A stretch of 64,000 bases of DNA from positions 62,001-126,000 of the forward strand of contig JAGZSF010000011.1 of NCBI GenBank assembly GCA_018381235.1, written 5' to 3'. Of the stretch, positions 35,610-44,754 are shown in pieces (the first letter of the stretch is position 1; each line of letters starts with the position of its first letter). This DNA comes from Collinsella sp. Lineage in GTDB: Bacteria > Actinomycetota > Coriobacteriia > Coriobacteriales > Coriobacteriaceae. The notes under the pieces were generated by a model that saw only the letters and a list, made by a program, of their open reading frames with translations, made no database searches and was not told the origin of the DNA. The position numbers and the translations under genes are program-made.

Positions 35610-37112
35610 CTAGTCCTGGGCCTTGATGCTTGGCAGGAGAATCTGGGCGAGGTAGTCGGTCTCGAGTTTGGTCGCGGCGTCGGCCTTGCCGTCTTTGCCG
35701 ACCAGGTCGTTCTTAATCTGGCTGTACGTGTAGCGGTTGCCGGTCGTGAGCTCCACGAGTTCAATCGCCGTATCCATGGGGTAGGTCGACACGGGATCCT
35801 GCGTACGACCGTTGATGGTCTGCGGAATCACATATGGATAGACGGGCCCGCTGACGTAGACGGTGTAGCCGTTGCCCAGACTGACCGTGCCCAAAACCGT
35901 ATCGCCGTCATCGGGCGTAAAAGTCTCGCCGTCGCGCACCGCGACAAGGGTCACGAGCGGCGTGTTGGTGTCGCCGTCTAGATAAATGCACAGCGTGCTG
36001 CCGTTTTGCCAGGTCGCGACCTTGCCGTACCACTCAACCGGAATATCGAGCTGATACAGATTCGTCGCCTTGTGCCGAGCGTCGGCATCGCGGGCGGACT
36101 GCGCCTTGCTTGCGCTCACGGCGTTGGCGGCGGCATCGCGGCGCGTGATTGCGGCCTGCTGAAGTATCTTGGCGGCAGCGGCAGAGCTCGCGCCGCCTTC
36201 CTCGGCATACTTGGCGGCAGCATCGATCTGGTCGTCGGTCACCGTGTCGGCCGAAGGCACCTTGAGCTTAAAAGTGGCCTGGTCGCGCAAATCCTGGCCG
36301 TCGGCCTTCACCGTGATCTGCGCCTTGGTGGTCGGAACGGTATAGATAGTGCCGTCGGCCGCGATGGGGGAGGCGGCGATGGAGAGCGTGTAATCGCCGG
36401 GCAGCAGCTTAATGCCGCGACCGTGTTCGTCTACATAGAGCGTCTCGCTCACGGAAGAACCGTCGGAATCCTGACCATTCACCTGCATGGGAATCTTGGA
36501 GCCAGTTGAGCAATTGAGCCCCGCGGCGCGCACGCCAATCTGCACCGACATCATCGTGTGCGCATTGGCGGCGACAACGGCAGCCTGTTCTTGCTGATAT
36601 CCGTTCCAGGCGGCATAGCCCGCGCCGCCGGCAACGAGCGCGACGGCTACAACGCCTGCCACCATCAGATTGCGGCGCTTGGGCGTCATCTTGCGATGGC
36701 GGTCTTCGGCTTCGCGCGCCGAGGGAACAGACGGCAGGGGAATATCGCCCATGGCGATGGTCTCGTCCACGGCCGGCGCAGAGCCCAGGCCGGGGAGTTC
36801 GCGGGTCAGCGAATCTTCGGCCGGCAAGCTGTCGAGCAAGATGGTTTCCTCGCTCGTGTCGGATTCGGGCTGGTCGTCGGCCTCGCTTTCGGATTCTTCG
36901 TGCCCCGCTTCGTCTTCGGTGGGCGCGGCACCACCGTCTTCTGCATTCTGATCATCGGGCTGCGCCTCGATATTCGGCTCATCCTGCATATCAACGCTCG
37001 AATCGTCAAACGCAATCTCGGCCAGCGCGATCTGGTCTAGGCTCTCCAGGGCCTCGGCACACGCTTCTGCATCTTGGGCCGCATCCTCGCGGCCCATCGT
37101 CTCATCGCTCAT
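35610..37112 (-). CDS. Membrane-anchored orphan with acidic cytoplasmic region
   Basis: The 500-residue protein has an acidic, low-complexity N-terminal region (about 1-140), a single transmembrane helix (NLMVAGVVAVALVAGGAGYAAW, about 147-168, named in parts: LMVAGVVAVALVAGG) and an outer part. The outer part holds a beta domain (LLPGDYTLSIAASPIAADG, VTVKADGQDL) and a C-terminal domain that may fold as a small sensor (VEWYGKVATWQNGSTLC). I recognise no family. The ATG at 37112 follows GGGGGAT. No partner gene is next to it on the same strand. Confidence 0.75.
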   Translation of the reverse strand: MSDETMGREDAAQDAEACAEALESLDQIALAEIAFDDSSVDMQDEPNIEAQPDDQNAEDGGAAPTEDEAGHEESESEADDQPESDTSEETILLDSLPAEDSLTRELPGLGSAPAVDETIAMGDIPLPSVPSAREAEDRHRKMTPKRRNLMVAGVVAVALVAGGAGYAAWNGYQQEQAAVVAANAHTMMSVQIGVRAAGLNCSTGSKIPMQVNGQDSDGSSVSETLYVDEHGRGIKLLPGDYTLSIAASPIAADGTIYTVPTTKAQITVKADGQDLRDQATFKLKVPSADTVTDDQIDAAAKYAEEGGASSAAAAKILQQAAITRRDAAANAVSASKAQSARDADARHKATNLYQLDIPVEWYGKVATWQNGSTLCIYLDGDTNTPLVTLVAVRDGETFTPDDGDTVLGTVSLGNGYTVYVSGPVYPYVIPQTINGRTQDPVSTYPMDTAIELVELTTGNRYTYSQIKNDLVGKDGKADAATKLETDYLAQILLPSIKAQD

Positions 37113-37232
37113 ATATCCCCCAATGCAATATCGGCTCAACACTGTACCCAAAAATGGAGCCATATAAAGCGCGTGCGAAATATAAGATCCGATTTAACCT
37201 GAGCACATCGTTCGGCCGCATCCTCGCGGCAG

Positions 37233-37275
37233 CAAAAGGCCCCCGGAACGCGAACGAATCACATTCCGGGGGCTC
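37233..37275 (-). terminator. Terminator of the DUF5692-like gene
   Basis: GCCCCCGGAA (37239-37248) pairs with TTCCGGGGGC (37264-37273); on the minus strand the stem is followed by CCTTTT. Confidence 0.75.
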
Positions 37276-37344
37276 TGCAATACGTTGCATTGCGCGGAGC
37301 CGGCTATGCTGCTTCGCGCTCAAGCGATGTTTGCGCCAGGCACG

Positions 37345-38352
37345 TTACTCGGCGTGCGCGTAATCGACCTTGGCGCGGCGAGCGGTGGCCTTCTCCCAAT
37401 CGCTGGTGCCCTCAAAGACATCCTGCTTGTAGGGGTTGCGGCCGAGCTTCTTGGCGCGGTAGGCGATGTAGATGATGGCGGCGATGTTGGCGATCAGCGC
37501 GACAATCGAGACCGCGGTGGCGGCGCCAGCGTCGAGCGTGGAGTGCGTCACAAAGATGGACTCCTCCTGGAAGTAGGGGAACACCTGGGCAAACATGCAC
37601 CAAATGGCCAGGGTAAAGGCACGGTTCTGGATCCAGCCGCCCTTGTTCCAGATAAAGGCCGCCACGGTGGGGGCCAGCAGCAGCGCAAAGCCGCAGAACC
37701 AGGAGTGGGTGGGCAGGCAGTTGTAGGTGTAGCAGAAGTTCCAGATATCGTAGGCGATGATGTAGACCCAGGTCATGTCGGGCCACAGCATATCGGTCTT
37801 GTCCTCGGAGGCGTAGACGCTCCACCAACCGGTCATGCAGAAGATGTTGATGAGACCGGCGATGCCGTTGAACACGTTGTTCCAGCCGGCCAGCTGCGTA
37901 GCACCTTCGGAGGTGACCCAAGTGGACTGGCCCAGGACAAAGAAGTGATAGGCGCTCTCGAAGTCGGACACGACGGCGATCAAGATGTTGATGGCGACGA
38001 TCACAAACGGCCACGCGCGGAACCAATGCGCCTTGCCGATCTTGCCCCACTGATACTTAATGGCGATGAAGCCCCAGCAACCGGCCAGCGCCGCGTATAC
38101 CTTGGCGTAGTGGAACCAGCTGTTCTGGTACACATGGGTGGGGTTGGTGAGCGCCCACTCGGCACCCTGCGAGACGCCGACGGCGATGGCGATGCAGTAG
38201 ATGGTCATGGCCAGCGGAGCCACGCCAAAGATGATTGCCGCGCCCAGCTTGGTGCGGCGGCCGACCTCGTTGAGCACGATCAGGCCAATAAAGACCATGG
38301 CCCAGCCGGCCCAGTGGATAAGGGTATCGCTACCCCAAACATCGAACAGCAT
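37345..38352 (-). CDS. Polytopic membrane protein, DUF5692-like
   Basis: The 335-residue protein has about eight to nine hydrophobic helices rich in Trp and Tyr (for example FVIVAINILIAVVSDFESAY and TWVYIIAYDIWNFCYTYNC). From memory it matches proteins labelled DUF5692; this name needs a profile search. It is downstream of the TetR gene on the same strand and near a divergent oxidoreductase gene, so it may belong to the same regulated system. Function unknown. Confidence 0.75.
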   Translation of the reverse strand: MLFDVWGSDTLIHWAGWAMVFIGLIVLNEVGRRTKLGAAIIFGVAPLAMTIYCIAIAVGVSQGAEWALTNPTHVYQNSWFHYAKVYAALAGCWGFIAIKYQWGKIGKAHWFRAWPFVIVAINILIAVVSDFESAYHFFVLGQSTWVTSEGATQLAGWNNVFNGIAGLINIFCMTGWWSVYASEDKTDMLWPDMTWVYIIAYDIWNFCYTYNCLPTHSWFCGFALLLAPTVAAFIWNKGGWIQNRAFTLAIWCMFAQVFPYFQEESIFVTHSTLDAGAATAVSIVALIANIAAIIYIAYRAKKLGRNPYKQDVFEGTSDWEKATARRAKVDYAHAE

Positions 38353-38415
38353 GCTGCTCTCCTTTCACACGCCCGCGGCCCCTCTTCTGATCGCGGGCAG
38401 TTTGGCCAAATGTCG

Positions 38416-39078
38416 TCAGTTCTGGGGCTTGCGCTCCGGATACTTGGCGGTATAGCCCTCGATGTGGAGCGTCGAGGCGATGATTTCCTTGACCGTCTCG
38501 TCGGGCACATCGGGGTGCGTGCGGATATACATCAAAAGACCCATGATGAGGGTGTAGAACGTCTCGTAGACATGGTCGATGCGTAGCTCATGATGGGCGA
38601 CAAAATCCACCACGGTGGTGTCGCAGATATACTGCGCCACGCGTTGGACCACGTTGTGCAGAAAGCCGCCGTAGAGCGCACCGCTGCTGGAGGTGAGCGT
38701 ACTCGGCAGCTCGTGGCCGCTGGCGACCAGGCGCTTAAAGAGCGGGGCGACGGTGTCGAGTGCGCCCTCGATATCGCCGACGGTGCGGTTGGCATTCCAC
38801 TGCTCGAGCTCGGAGATAAAACCGTCGATTGCCTCGTCCATGACGGCGGTGACGGCGGCGTCCATGTCGGCGAAGTAGTGGTAGAACAGCGAGCGCGTGC
38901 AGCCGGCTCGCTTGGTCACGGCCGATACCGATAGGTGGGACACGCCCAGCTCGGAGCTTACGGTGCGCACGGCATCGAGGATCTCGCGACGGCGTTCGTC
39001 GCCCGTCAAGCGCTTTGCCGTGCTGTCGGGCGCGGGGACGGCGTCGGCCACAGAGGTGTTCGCTGCGTTACTGCTCAT
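38416..39078 (-). CDS. TetR-family regulator
   Basis: The 220-residue protein has a TetR helix-turn-helix (LSVSAVTKRAGCTRSLFYHYF, cited in parts: SVSAVTKRAGCTRSLFYHYF) at about residues 43-65 and an all-helical ligand domain. The ATG at 39078 follows AAAGGCGG. Two TTGAC-type palindromes lie in the divergent promoter region, so it probably controls itself, the membrane protein and the oxidoreductase operon. The ligand is unknown. Confidence 0.9.
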   Translation of the reverse strand: MSSNAANTSVADAVPAPDSTAKRLTGDERRREILDAVRTVSSELGVSHLSVSAVTKRAGCTRSLFYHYFADMDAAVTAVMDEAIDGFISELEQWNANRTVGDIEGALDTVAPLFKRLVASGHELPSTLTSSSGALYGGFLHNVVQRVAQYICDTTVVDFVAHHELRIDHVYETFYTLIMGLLMYIRTHPDVPDETVKEIIASTLHIEGYTAKYPERKPQN

Positions 39079-39137
39079 GTGCTTGCCGCCTTTCATCCGT
39101 TTGAGCCTGACCGTTCGCCTAACAGTCTTGAATATTG

Positions 39138-39175
39138 TTGACGGTTCGTCAATACTGTTTTTGACACAATGTCAA
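39138..39175. promoter_or_regulatory. Pair of palindromic TetR operators
   Basis: TTGACGGTTCGTCAA (39138-39152) and TTGACACAATGTCAA (39161-39175) share TTGAC(A/G)-N3-(C/T)GTCAA, centred 23 bases apart in the divergent region. Each contains a possible -35. Confidence 0.65.
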
Positions 39176-39266
39176 CAATAACGAGTGAACGGCGTGGGGG
39201 CATGTCGAGCCCGTAAAAGGAGGGGCGCTGCGTGCCTGCCAGGCTGCGGCAAGAGAAGGGACGACT

Positions 39267-42053
39267 ATGATTCTCAACGGACCGGGGATTAGCTACACCG
39301 AGCCCGATATCGGTGCGGAGTTTGTGCCGCCGCTGCCGGAGCATCCGCGCGAGGCCATCGTCAAACTGTGCGAGCACTGCACTAACCGCCTGCTGCATCG
39401 CGACGAGCTGCTGGGCTACGAGTACTGGTCGTTTGCCGAGGCCGCAACTGACGAGCAGGCCGAGGTACTCTGCAAGATGAAGATGCGCCGTCCCTACACG
39501 CTGCCCGAGATGGTCAAGCTCACCGGCATGCCCGAGGCTCAGATCGAGAAGATGCTCGACGACATGAGCTACACGGGTCTGCTCGAGTACAACTGGGAAA
39601 ATCCCGAGCGCGCCAAGCAGTGGGTGCTGCCCATGCTGGTACCGGGTTCCGCCGAGTTCCTCAACATGCGCGTGAGCCAGCTCGAAGAGCACCCGGTCTA
39701 CGCCAAGTTCTTTGAGCAGGCGTCCAAGGGACCGCTGTCCAAGGCCACGCCGATGGTGCCGCCCGGAGGCGCCGGTATCGGCATGCACGTCATTCCAGTC
39801 GAGAAGGCCATCGACGCCGCGAGCACCTCGGTGCCGATCGAGCATATCGAGCATTGGCTCGACAAATACGAGGGTAAGTATGCCGCCAGCACCTGCAGCT
39901 GCCGCGCGAGCCGTCGCGTGATGGGCGAGGGTTGCGCCGACGACCCCGCCGACTGGTGCATTGCCGTGGGCGATATGGCCGACTACGTGGTCGAGACCGA
40001 CCGCGGCCACTATGTGACGCGCGAGGAGGTCTACGACATTTTGCGCCAGGCTGAGGACAACGGCTTTGTGCACCAGATCACCAATATCGACGGCGAGAAC
40101 AAGATCTTCGCCATCTGCAACTGCAACGTCAACGTGTGCTACGCCCTGCGCACCTCGCAGCTGTTCAACACGCCCAATCTTTCGCGCTCGGCCTATGTCG
40201 CCAAGGTCGAGAAGGACAAGTGTGTGGCCTGCGGTCGCTGCGTTGAAGTGTGCCCGGCCGGCGCCGCCAAGCTCGGCCAGAAGCTCTGCAGCAAAAAGGC
40301 CGGCGGACAGGTGCCCGAGTATCCGCGCCAGGAGCTGCCCGATGCCACCAAGTGGGACCACACCAAGTGGTCGCCCAACTACCGCAACGATAACCGTATC
40401 GAGACGCACGAGTCCGGCACCGCGCCCTGCAAGACGGCTTGCCCCGCGCACGTTGCCGTTCAGGGCTATCTGAAGCTTGCGGCACAGGGCCGCTATGACG
40501 AGGCGCTGGCGCTCATCAAGCGCGAGAACCCGCTGCCCGCTATCTGCGGCCGCGTGTGCAACCGCCGCTGTGAGGATGCTTGCACCCGCGGCCGTGTGGA
40601 CGCCGCCGTGGCTATCGACGAGGTCAAGAAGTTCATCGCCCAGCGCGATCTTGATGCCGCGACCCGCTATGTCCCACCCGTGGTGACCCCGACGCGTGCC
40701 GGCGGCTTCGATCAGAAGATCGCCATCATCGGTGCCGGCCCGGCCGGTCTGTCCTGTGCCTTCTATCTGGCCGAGAAGGGCTACAAGCCCGTCGTGTTCG
40801 AGAAGAACGAGCGCCCGGGCGGCATGCTCACCTATGGCATTCCCAGCTTTAAGCTGCAGAAGGATGTTATCGAGGCCGAGGTCGAGATCATTCGCCTGAT
40901 GGGTGCCGAGTTCCGCTATGGCGTGGAAGTCGGTCGCGACGTGACGCTCGACGAGCTGCGCGAGCAGGGCTTTAAGGCCTTTTATGTTGCCATCGGCTGC
41001 CAGGGCGGCCGCCTCGCCGGTATTCCGGGTGAGGATGCCGAGGACGTGACCGTGGCCGTTGACTTTTTGCGTGAGGTCAACAGTGGCAAGATCGATGCGC
41101 TGCCCGGCCGCACCATCGTGGTGGGCGGCGGCAACGTGGCTATCGACGTCGCGCGCAACGCCTGCCGTTTGGGTTCCGAGCACGTTGAGATGTTCTGCCT
41201 GGAGAGCGAGGCCCAGATGCCCGCTAGCGAGGAGGAGCGTCGCGAGGCTGTTGAGGACGGCGCCCACATCAGTTGCGGCTGGGGCCCCAAGGAGGTTCAC
41301 CTAGACGAGGCCGGTCATGTGTGCGGTATCACCTTCAAGCGCTGCACGCGTGTCTTTGACGACGAGGGCCGTTTTGCGCCCGAGTACGACGAGAGCGATC
41401 TGCGCCGTGTCGATGCCGACCGTGTCGTCATGTCGATTGGCCAGTCCATTGTGTGGGGCGACCTGCTGGCTGGCTCCAAGGTGGAGCTCGGCCGCGGCCA
41501 GGGTGCTCTTGCCGATCCCCAGACTTACCAGACCGCCGAACCCGACATCTTTGTGGGCGGCGACGTCTACACCGGCCCCAGCTTTGCCATCGACGCTATC
41601 GCCGCCGGCCACGAGGCCGCGGTGTCCATCCATCGCTTTGTGCAGCCGGGCTCCACGCTCACCATCGGCCGCAATCAGCGCCGCTACACCGCGCTCGACC
41701 GCGACGACGTTGTGCTCGAGAGCTACGACAACGCGAGCCGCGAGGTTGCGCATGTGGACCGCGAACGCGAGAAGGCTGCGCCGTTTAGCGAGTATGTTGA
41801 GACCTTTACCGAGGAGCAGGTGCGCGCCGAGACCGCCCGCTGCCTGGGCTGCGGCGCCTCGATCGTCGACCCTAACAAGTGCATCGGCTGCGGCCTGTGC
41901 ACCACCAAGTGCGCGTTCGACGCCATCCATCTGGATCGCGACCGCCCCGAGTGCTCAACGATGGTCAAATACGAGCAAAAGCTCCCGAGCCTCGGCAAGT
42001 ATGCGCTCAAGCGCGCCATCAAGATTAAGTTTGGTCCAAGTAAGCAGCCATAA
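39267..42053 (+). CDS. FAD/NAD(P)-dependent Fe-S oxidoreductase, GltD-like, with ferredoxin modules
   Basis: The 928-residue protein is modular. Residues 1-310 hold a wHTH-like stretch and a Cys-rich segment (STCSCRASRR near 208, CNCNVNVCYAL near 275). Ferredoxin motif CVACGRCVEVCPAG lies at about 318-331. A GltD-type Cys-rich helical domain follows (CPAHVAVQGYL, CGRVCNRRCEDAC), then FAD binding (IIGAGPAGLSCAFYLAEKG, about 488), NAD(P) binding (VVGGGNVAIDVARNACRLG, about 616) and C-terminal CIGCGLCTTKC (about 870). Such proteins pass electrons between NAD(P)H and Fe-S partners; the acceptor is not known. The ATG follows AGAAGGGA. hypA follows 24 bases later, hinting at a hydrogenase link. Confidence 0.85.
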   Translation: MILNGPGISYTEPDIGAEFVPPLPEHPREAIVKLCEHCTNRLLHRDELLGYEYWSFAEAATDEQAEVLCKMKMRRPYTLPEMVKLTGMPEAQIEKMLDDMSYTGLLEYNWENPERAKQWVLPMLVPGSAEFLNMRVSQLEEHPVYAKFFEQASKGPLSKATPMVPPGGAGIGMHVIPVEKAIDAASTSVPIEHIEHWLDKYEGKYAASTCSCRASRRVMGEGCADDPADWCIAVGDMADYVVETDRGHYVTREEVYDILRQAEDNGFVHQITNIDGENKIFAICNCNVNVCYALRTSQLFNTPNLSRSAYVAKVEKDKCVACGRCVEVCPAGAAKLGQKLCSKKAGGQVPEYPRQELPDATKWDHTKWSPNYRNDNRIETHESGTAPCKTACPAHVAVQGYLKLAAQGRYDEALALIKRENPLPAICGRVCNRRCEDACTRGRVDAAVAIDEVKKFIAQRDLDAATRYVPPVVTPTRAGGFDQKIAIIGAGPAGLSCAFYLAEKGYKPVVFEKNERPGGMLTYGIPSFKLQKDVIEAEVEIIRLMGAEFRYGVEVGRDVTLDELREQGFKAFYVAIGCQGGRLAGIPGEDAEDVTVAVDFLREVNSGKIDALPGRTIVVGGGNVAIDVARNACRLGSEHVEMFCLESEAQMPASEEERREAVEDGAHISCGWGPKEVHLDEAGHVCGITFKRCTRVFDDEGRFAPEYDESDLRRVDADRVVMSIGQSIVWGDLLAGSKVELGRGQGALADPQTYQTAEPDIFVGGDVYTGPSFAIDAIAAGHEAAVSIHRFVQPGSTLTIGRNQRRYTALDRDDVVLESYDNASREVAHVDREREKAAPFSEYVETFTEEQVRAETARCLGCGASIVDPNKCIGCGLCTTKCAFDAIHLDRDRPECSTMVKYEQKLPSLGKYALKRAIKIKFGPSKQP

Positions 42054-42077
42054 CGGGAATGACGGAAGGAATTAAAA

Positions 42078-42506
42078 GTGCACGAGCTCGGAATCGTGTA
42101 TCACATCATTCGCGATGTCGAGAATGTGGCGCGCGCTCATGGCGTGCGTCGCGTTTCGAGCGTAACGTTGCTGTTGGGCGAGGTCTCGGGCGTCGTTCCC
42201 GACTTGCTGCTCGACGCTTGGCGCTGGGCAGCAGATAAAAAGCCTATCGCGCAGGGCGCGGAGCTTATCGTGGAGCCCGTCGAGGCCGTGACACATTGCG
42301 AGGCGTGCGGCCGCGACTACGCGACGGTCGAGCACGGCAAGACCTGTCCCCATTGCGGTAGCGGCGAGACCTATTTGCTGCAGGGCCAAGAGGTAATGAT
42401 CAAACAGATCGAGACCCCCGAAGAGGATCCGGCAGGCGCTGCCCCCGACGGCCCTTCCGACGCGCCCGATGCCGTCGACGCCGCCAACCCACTCCACATC
42501 GTCTAG
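42078..42506 (+). CDS. hypA: Hydrogenase/urease nickel chaperone HypA
   Basis: The 142-residue protein starts MHELGIVYHI, with the nickel-binding MHE motif, and carries the zinc site CEACG...CPHCG. An extra acidic tail of about 25 residues (EEDPAGAAPDGPSDAPDA) follows. The GTG start follows GGAAGGA. It inserts Ni into hydrogenase together with HypB, but hypB is not in the window and the other hyp genes are about 29 kb away. Here it is the second gene of the oxidoreductase operon. Confidence 0.93.
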   Translation: MHELGIVYHIIRDVENVARAHGVRRVSSVTLLLGEVSGVVPDLLLDAWRWAADKKPIAQGAELIVEPVEAVTHCEACGRDYATVEHGKTCPHCGSGETYLLQGQEVMIKQIETPEEDPAGAAPDGPSDAPDAVDAANPLHIV

Positions 42507-42517
42507 GATCCCCTATA

Positions 42518-42584
42518 AGTTGCGGTGAAATAGTTCCTAAATTCAGCCTTCTGGCTCTTAAACAAGAACTATTCCACCGCAACT
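42518..42584. repeat. AGTTGCGGTGAAATAG palindrome, copy 2
   Basis: Arms AGTTGCGGTGAAATAGTTC (42518-42536) and 42566-42584 match except for one base. The outer half is the same as at 33874-33940 while the loop is unrelated. It lies right after hypA. Confidence 0.8.
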
Positions 42585-42911
42585 ATTTTGAGTGGTTTCA
42601 TAGACCATAAGTCACGAAAATAGTCAAGCCATGTCTGTTTAAACAAAATAGCGGCAGTACAAGCGCATTCGCGCTTGCCTAAAATCGATATTAATGAACA
42701 GCCTGCTTGTATCTGTAAAATGCTTGGCTTGATGAGCGACGCCTTGTCGTGTAATGAGTCAAAAAGCAGTAACGTAATCAACTTGTAACAAACCTTGACG
42801 TTTAAACAAATAATCCAACCTTTTGCGGATTTAGCTATAATTCCACAAACCAAACAGCTATACTCCTTTCATGTCGTGTAGGAAATACGTAGACAAAAAG
42901 GAGGTTATGTG
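42585..42911. other. AT-rich upstream region of the mannose-type PTS operon
   Basis: No gene. It contains GTTTAAACAAA twice (about 42637 and 42801), a CAAGCGC-ATTC-GCGCTTG hairpin (42659-42676), and two -10-like hexamers, TATAAT (42836-42841) and TATACT (42859-42864), without clear -35 partners. The ribosome site AAGGAGG ends the region. Confidence 0.45.
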
Positions 42912-43901
42912 ATGGTAAGTATTGTTCTTGCTAGCCACGGGGACTTGGCAGCTGGAATCAAGCAGACGGGCTCGATGGTTTTTGGCGATCAGCCGTCTGT
43001 TGCCGTGGTCTCGCTCGAGCCGAGCATGGGCCCCGACGACTTCCGTGCCAAGGTCGAGGAAGCAATCGCTTCCTTCGAAGACCAGGAGCAGGTGCTCTTC
43101 CTCGTTGATCTGTGGGGCGGCACGCCGTTCAACCAGATCAGCGGGCTCATCGAGGGCCACGATTCCTGGGCTATCGTCACCGGTGTCAACCTGCCTATGC
43201 TCATCGAGGCATATTCGCAGCGCTTTGACGCAAAGAACACTGCACATGCGATCGCAAAACATCTCGTGACTGAGGCTAAGGCTGGCGTGCGTGTCAAGCC
43301 CGAGTCTCTGGAGCCCGAGGAGAAGAAGCCGGCTGCGGCCGCCGCTGCTCCTGCAGGCGCCATCCCTCCGGGAACGGTCATCGGCGATGGGCACATCAAG
43401 ATCGCCCACGTCCGTATCGACACCCGTCTGCTTCATGGTCAGGTGGCCACCACGTGGACCAAGCAGATCAACCCCAACCGCATCATCGTGGTTTCCGACG
43501 GCGTTGCTCACGACGAGCTCCGTAAGACCATGATCGAGCAGGCTGCTCCTCCGGGAGTCCATGCCAACGTCGTGCCCATCAAGAAGATGGCCGAGGTCGT
43601 CAAGGACACGCGCTTTGGTGACACCAAGGCCATGCTGCTCTTTGAGAACCCGCAGGATCTGCTCAAGGCCATCGAGGCCGGCGTCGACATCAAGGAAGTC
43701 AACATCGGTTCCATGGCTCACTCCAAGGGCAAGGTCGTCGTCACCAATGCCGTCGCTATGGGCGATGACGACGTCAAGACTCTCGAGGCCCTCAAGGCCA
43801 AGGGCGTCAAGTTCGAGGTCCGCAAGGTTCCTTCGGATTCCTCCGAGGATCTCGACGCCATGTTGAAGAAAGCTAAGGCCGAACTGGCCGCTCAAGCATA
43901 G
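42912..43901 (+). CDS. manX: PTS mannose-family EIIAB
   Basis: The 329-residue cytosolic protein joins EIIA (residues 1-130, phospho-His9 in LASHGDLAAG) and EIIB (from about 165, phospho-His in RIDTRLLHGQV) through a Pro/Ala linker. It relays phosphate from HPr to the incoming hexose. The ATG follows AAGGAGG by seven bases. It heads manX-manY-manZ-manO. Confidence 0.95.
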   Translation: MVSIVLASHGDLAAGIKQTGSMVFGDQPSVAVVSLEPSMGPDDFRAKVEEAIASFEDQEQVLFLVDLWGGTPFNQISGLIEGHDSWAIVTGVNLPMLIEAYSQRFDAKNTAHAIAKHLVTEAKAGVRVKPESLEPEEKKPAAAAAAPAGAIPPGTVIGDGHIKIAHVRIDTRLLHGQVATTWTKQINPNRIIVVSDGVAHDELRKTMIEQAAPPGVHANVVPIKKMAEVVKDTRFGDTKAMLLFENPQDLLKAIEAGVDIKEVNIGSMAHSKGKVVVTNAVAMGDDDVKTLEALKAKGVKFEVRKVPSDSSEDLDAMLKKAKAELAAQA

Positions 43902-43919
43902 TAAAGGAGGGTCCGATAC

Positions 43920-44738
43920 ATGTCTGCAATCACTATTCTGCTTGTTGCGATTGTCGCGTTGCTTGCCGGTATGGAAGGCATTCTGGATGAGTTCCAGTTC
44001 CATCAGCCGCTCGTGGCATGCACGCTTATCGGTCTCGTAACCGGTCACCTTCAGGAGGGCATCCTCCTGGGCGGTTCGCTCCAGATGATGGCCCTTGGCT
44101 GGGCTAACGTCGGCGCCGCTGTCGCGCCTGACGCCGCTCTGGCCTCGGTCGCTTCTTCGATCATCATGGTGCTCGCCCTCAACGGTGGCGCCACCGATTC
44201 GGCCAAGGCCGTTACCACCGCTATCGCCGTCGCCGTCCCGCTGTCGGTCGCTGGTCTGTTCCTGACCATGATCTGCCGTACCATTGCTACCGCTATCGCT
44301 CACGCCATGGACGGTTGCGCCGAGAAGGGCGACTTCTCCGGCATCGAGCGCTGGCAGTATGCTGCCATCCTCATGCAGGGCCTTCGTATCGCCATCCCGG
44401 CAGTGCTTCTGTGCGTCATCCCGGCCGAGGCCGTTACCAACGCGCTTAACGCTATGCCCGACTGGCTGTCCGGCGGCATGGCTGTCGGCGGCGGCATGGT
44501 CGCTTCCGTCGGTTACGCCATGGTCATCAACATGATGGCCACCAAGGAGACCTGGCCGTTCTTCGTCCTCGGCTTTGTCCTTGCTGCCATCCCTCAGCTC
44601 ACGCTGATCGCCCTTGGTCTCATCGGCATCTCCCTTGCCCTCATCTACCTTGGCCTTAAGGATCTGGCCAAGCAGGGTGGCGGCATGGGCGGTGGCTCCG
44701 GCGACCCGCTCGGCGACATTCTGAACGATTACGAGTAG
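43920..44738 (+). CDS. manY: PTS mannose-family EIIC
   Basis: The 272-residue membrane subunit starts with a hydrophobic helix (ITILLVAIVALLAGMEGILD) and has the EIIC block VTGHLQEGILLGGSLQMMALGWANVGAAVAPD (seen as HLQEGILLGGSLQ). With ManZ it forms the sugar channel. The start follows AAAGGAGGG. Confidence 0.95.
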   Translation: MSAITILLVAIVALLAGMEGILDEFQFHQPLVACTLIGLVTGHLQEGILLGGSLQMMALGWANVGAAVAPDAALASVASSIIMVLALNGGATDSAKAVTTAIAVAVPLSVAGLFLTMICRTIATAIAHAMDGCAEKGDFSGIERWQYAAILMQGLRIAIPAVLLCVIPAEAVTNALNAMPDWLSGGMAVGGGMVASVGYAMVINMMATKETWPFFVLGFVLAAIPQLTLIALGLIGISLALIYLGLKDLAKQGGGMGGGSGDPLGDILNDYE

Positions 44739-44754
44739 GAGGGGAGTGATACAT

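Noticed and set aside
39093..41300. 735-codon minus-strand frame opposite the oxidoreductase
   Set aside because: Same bias; it would also overlap the TetR control region.
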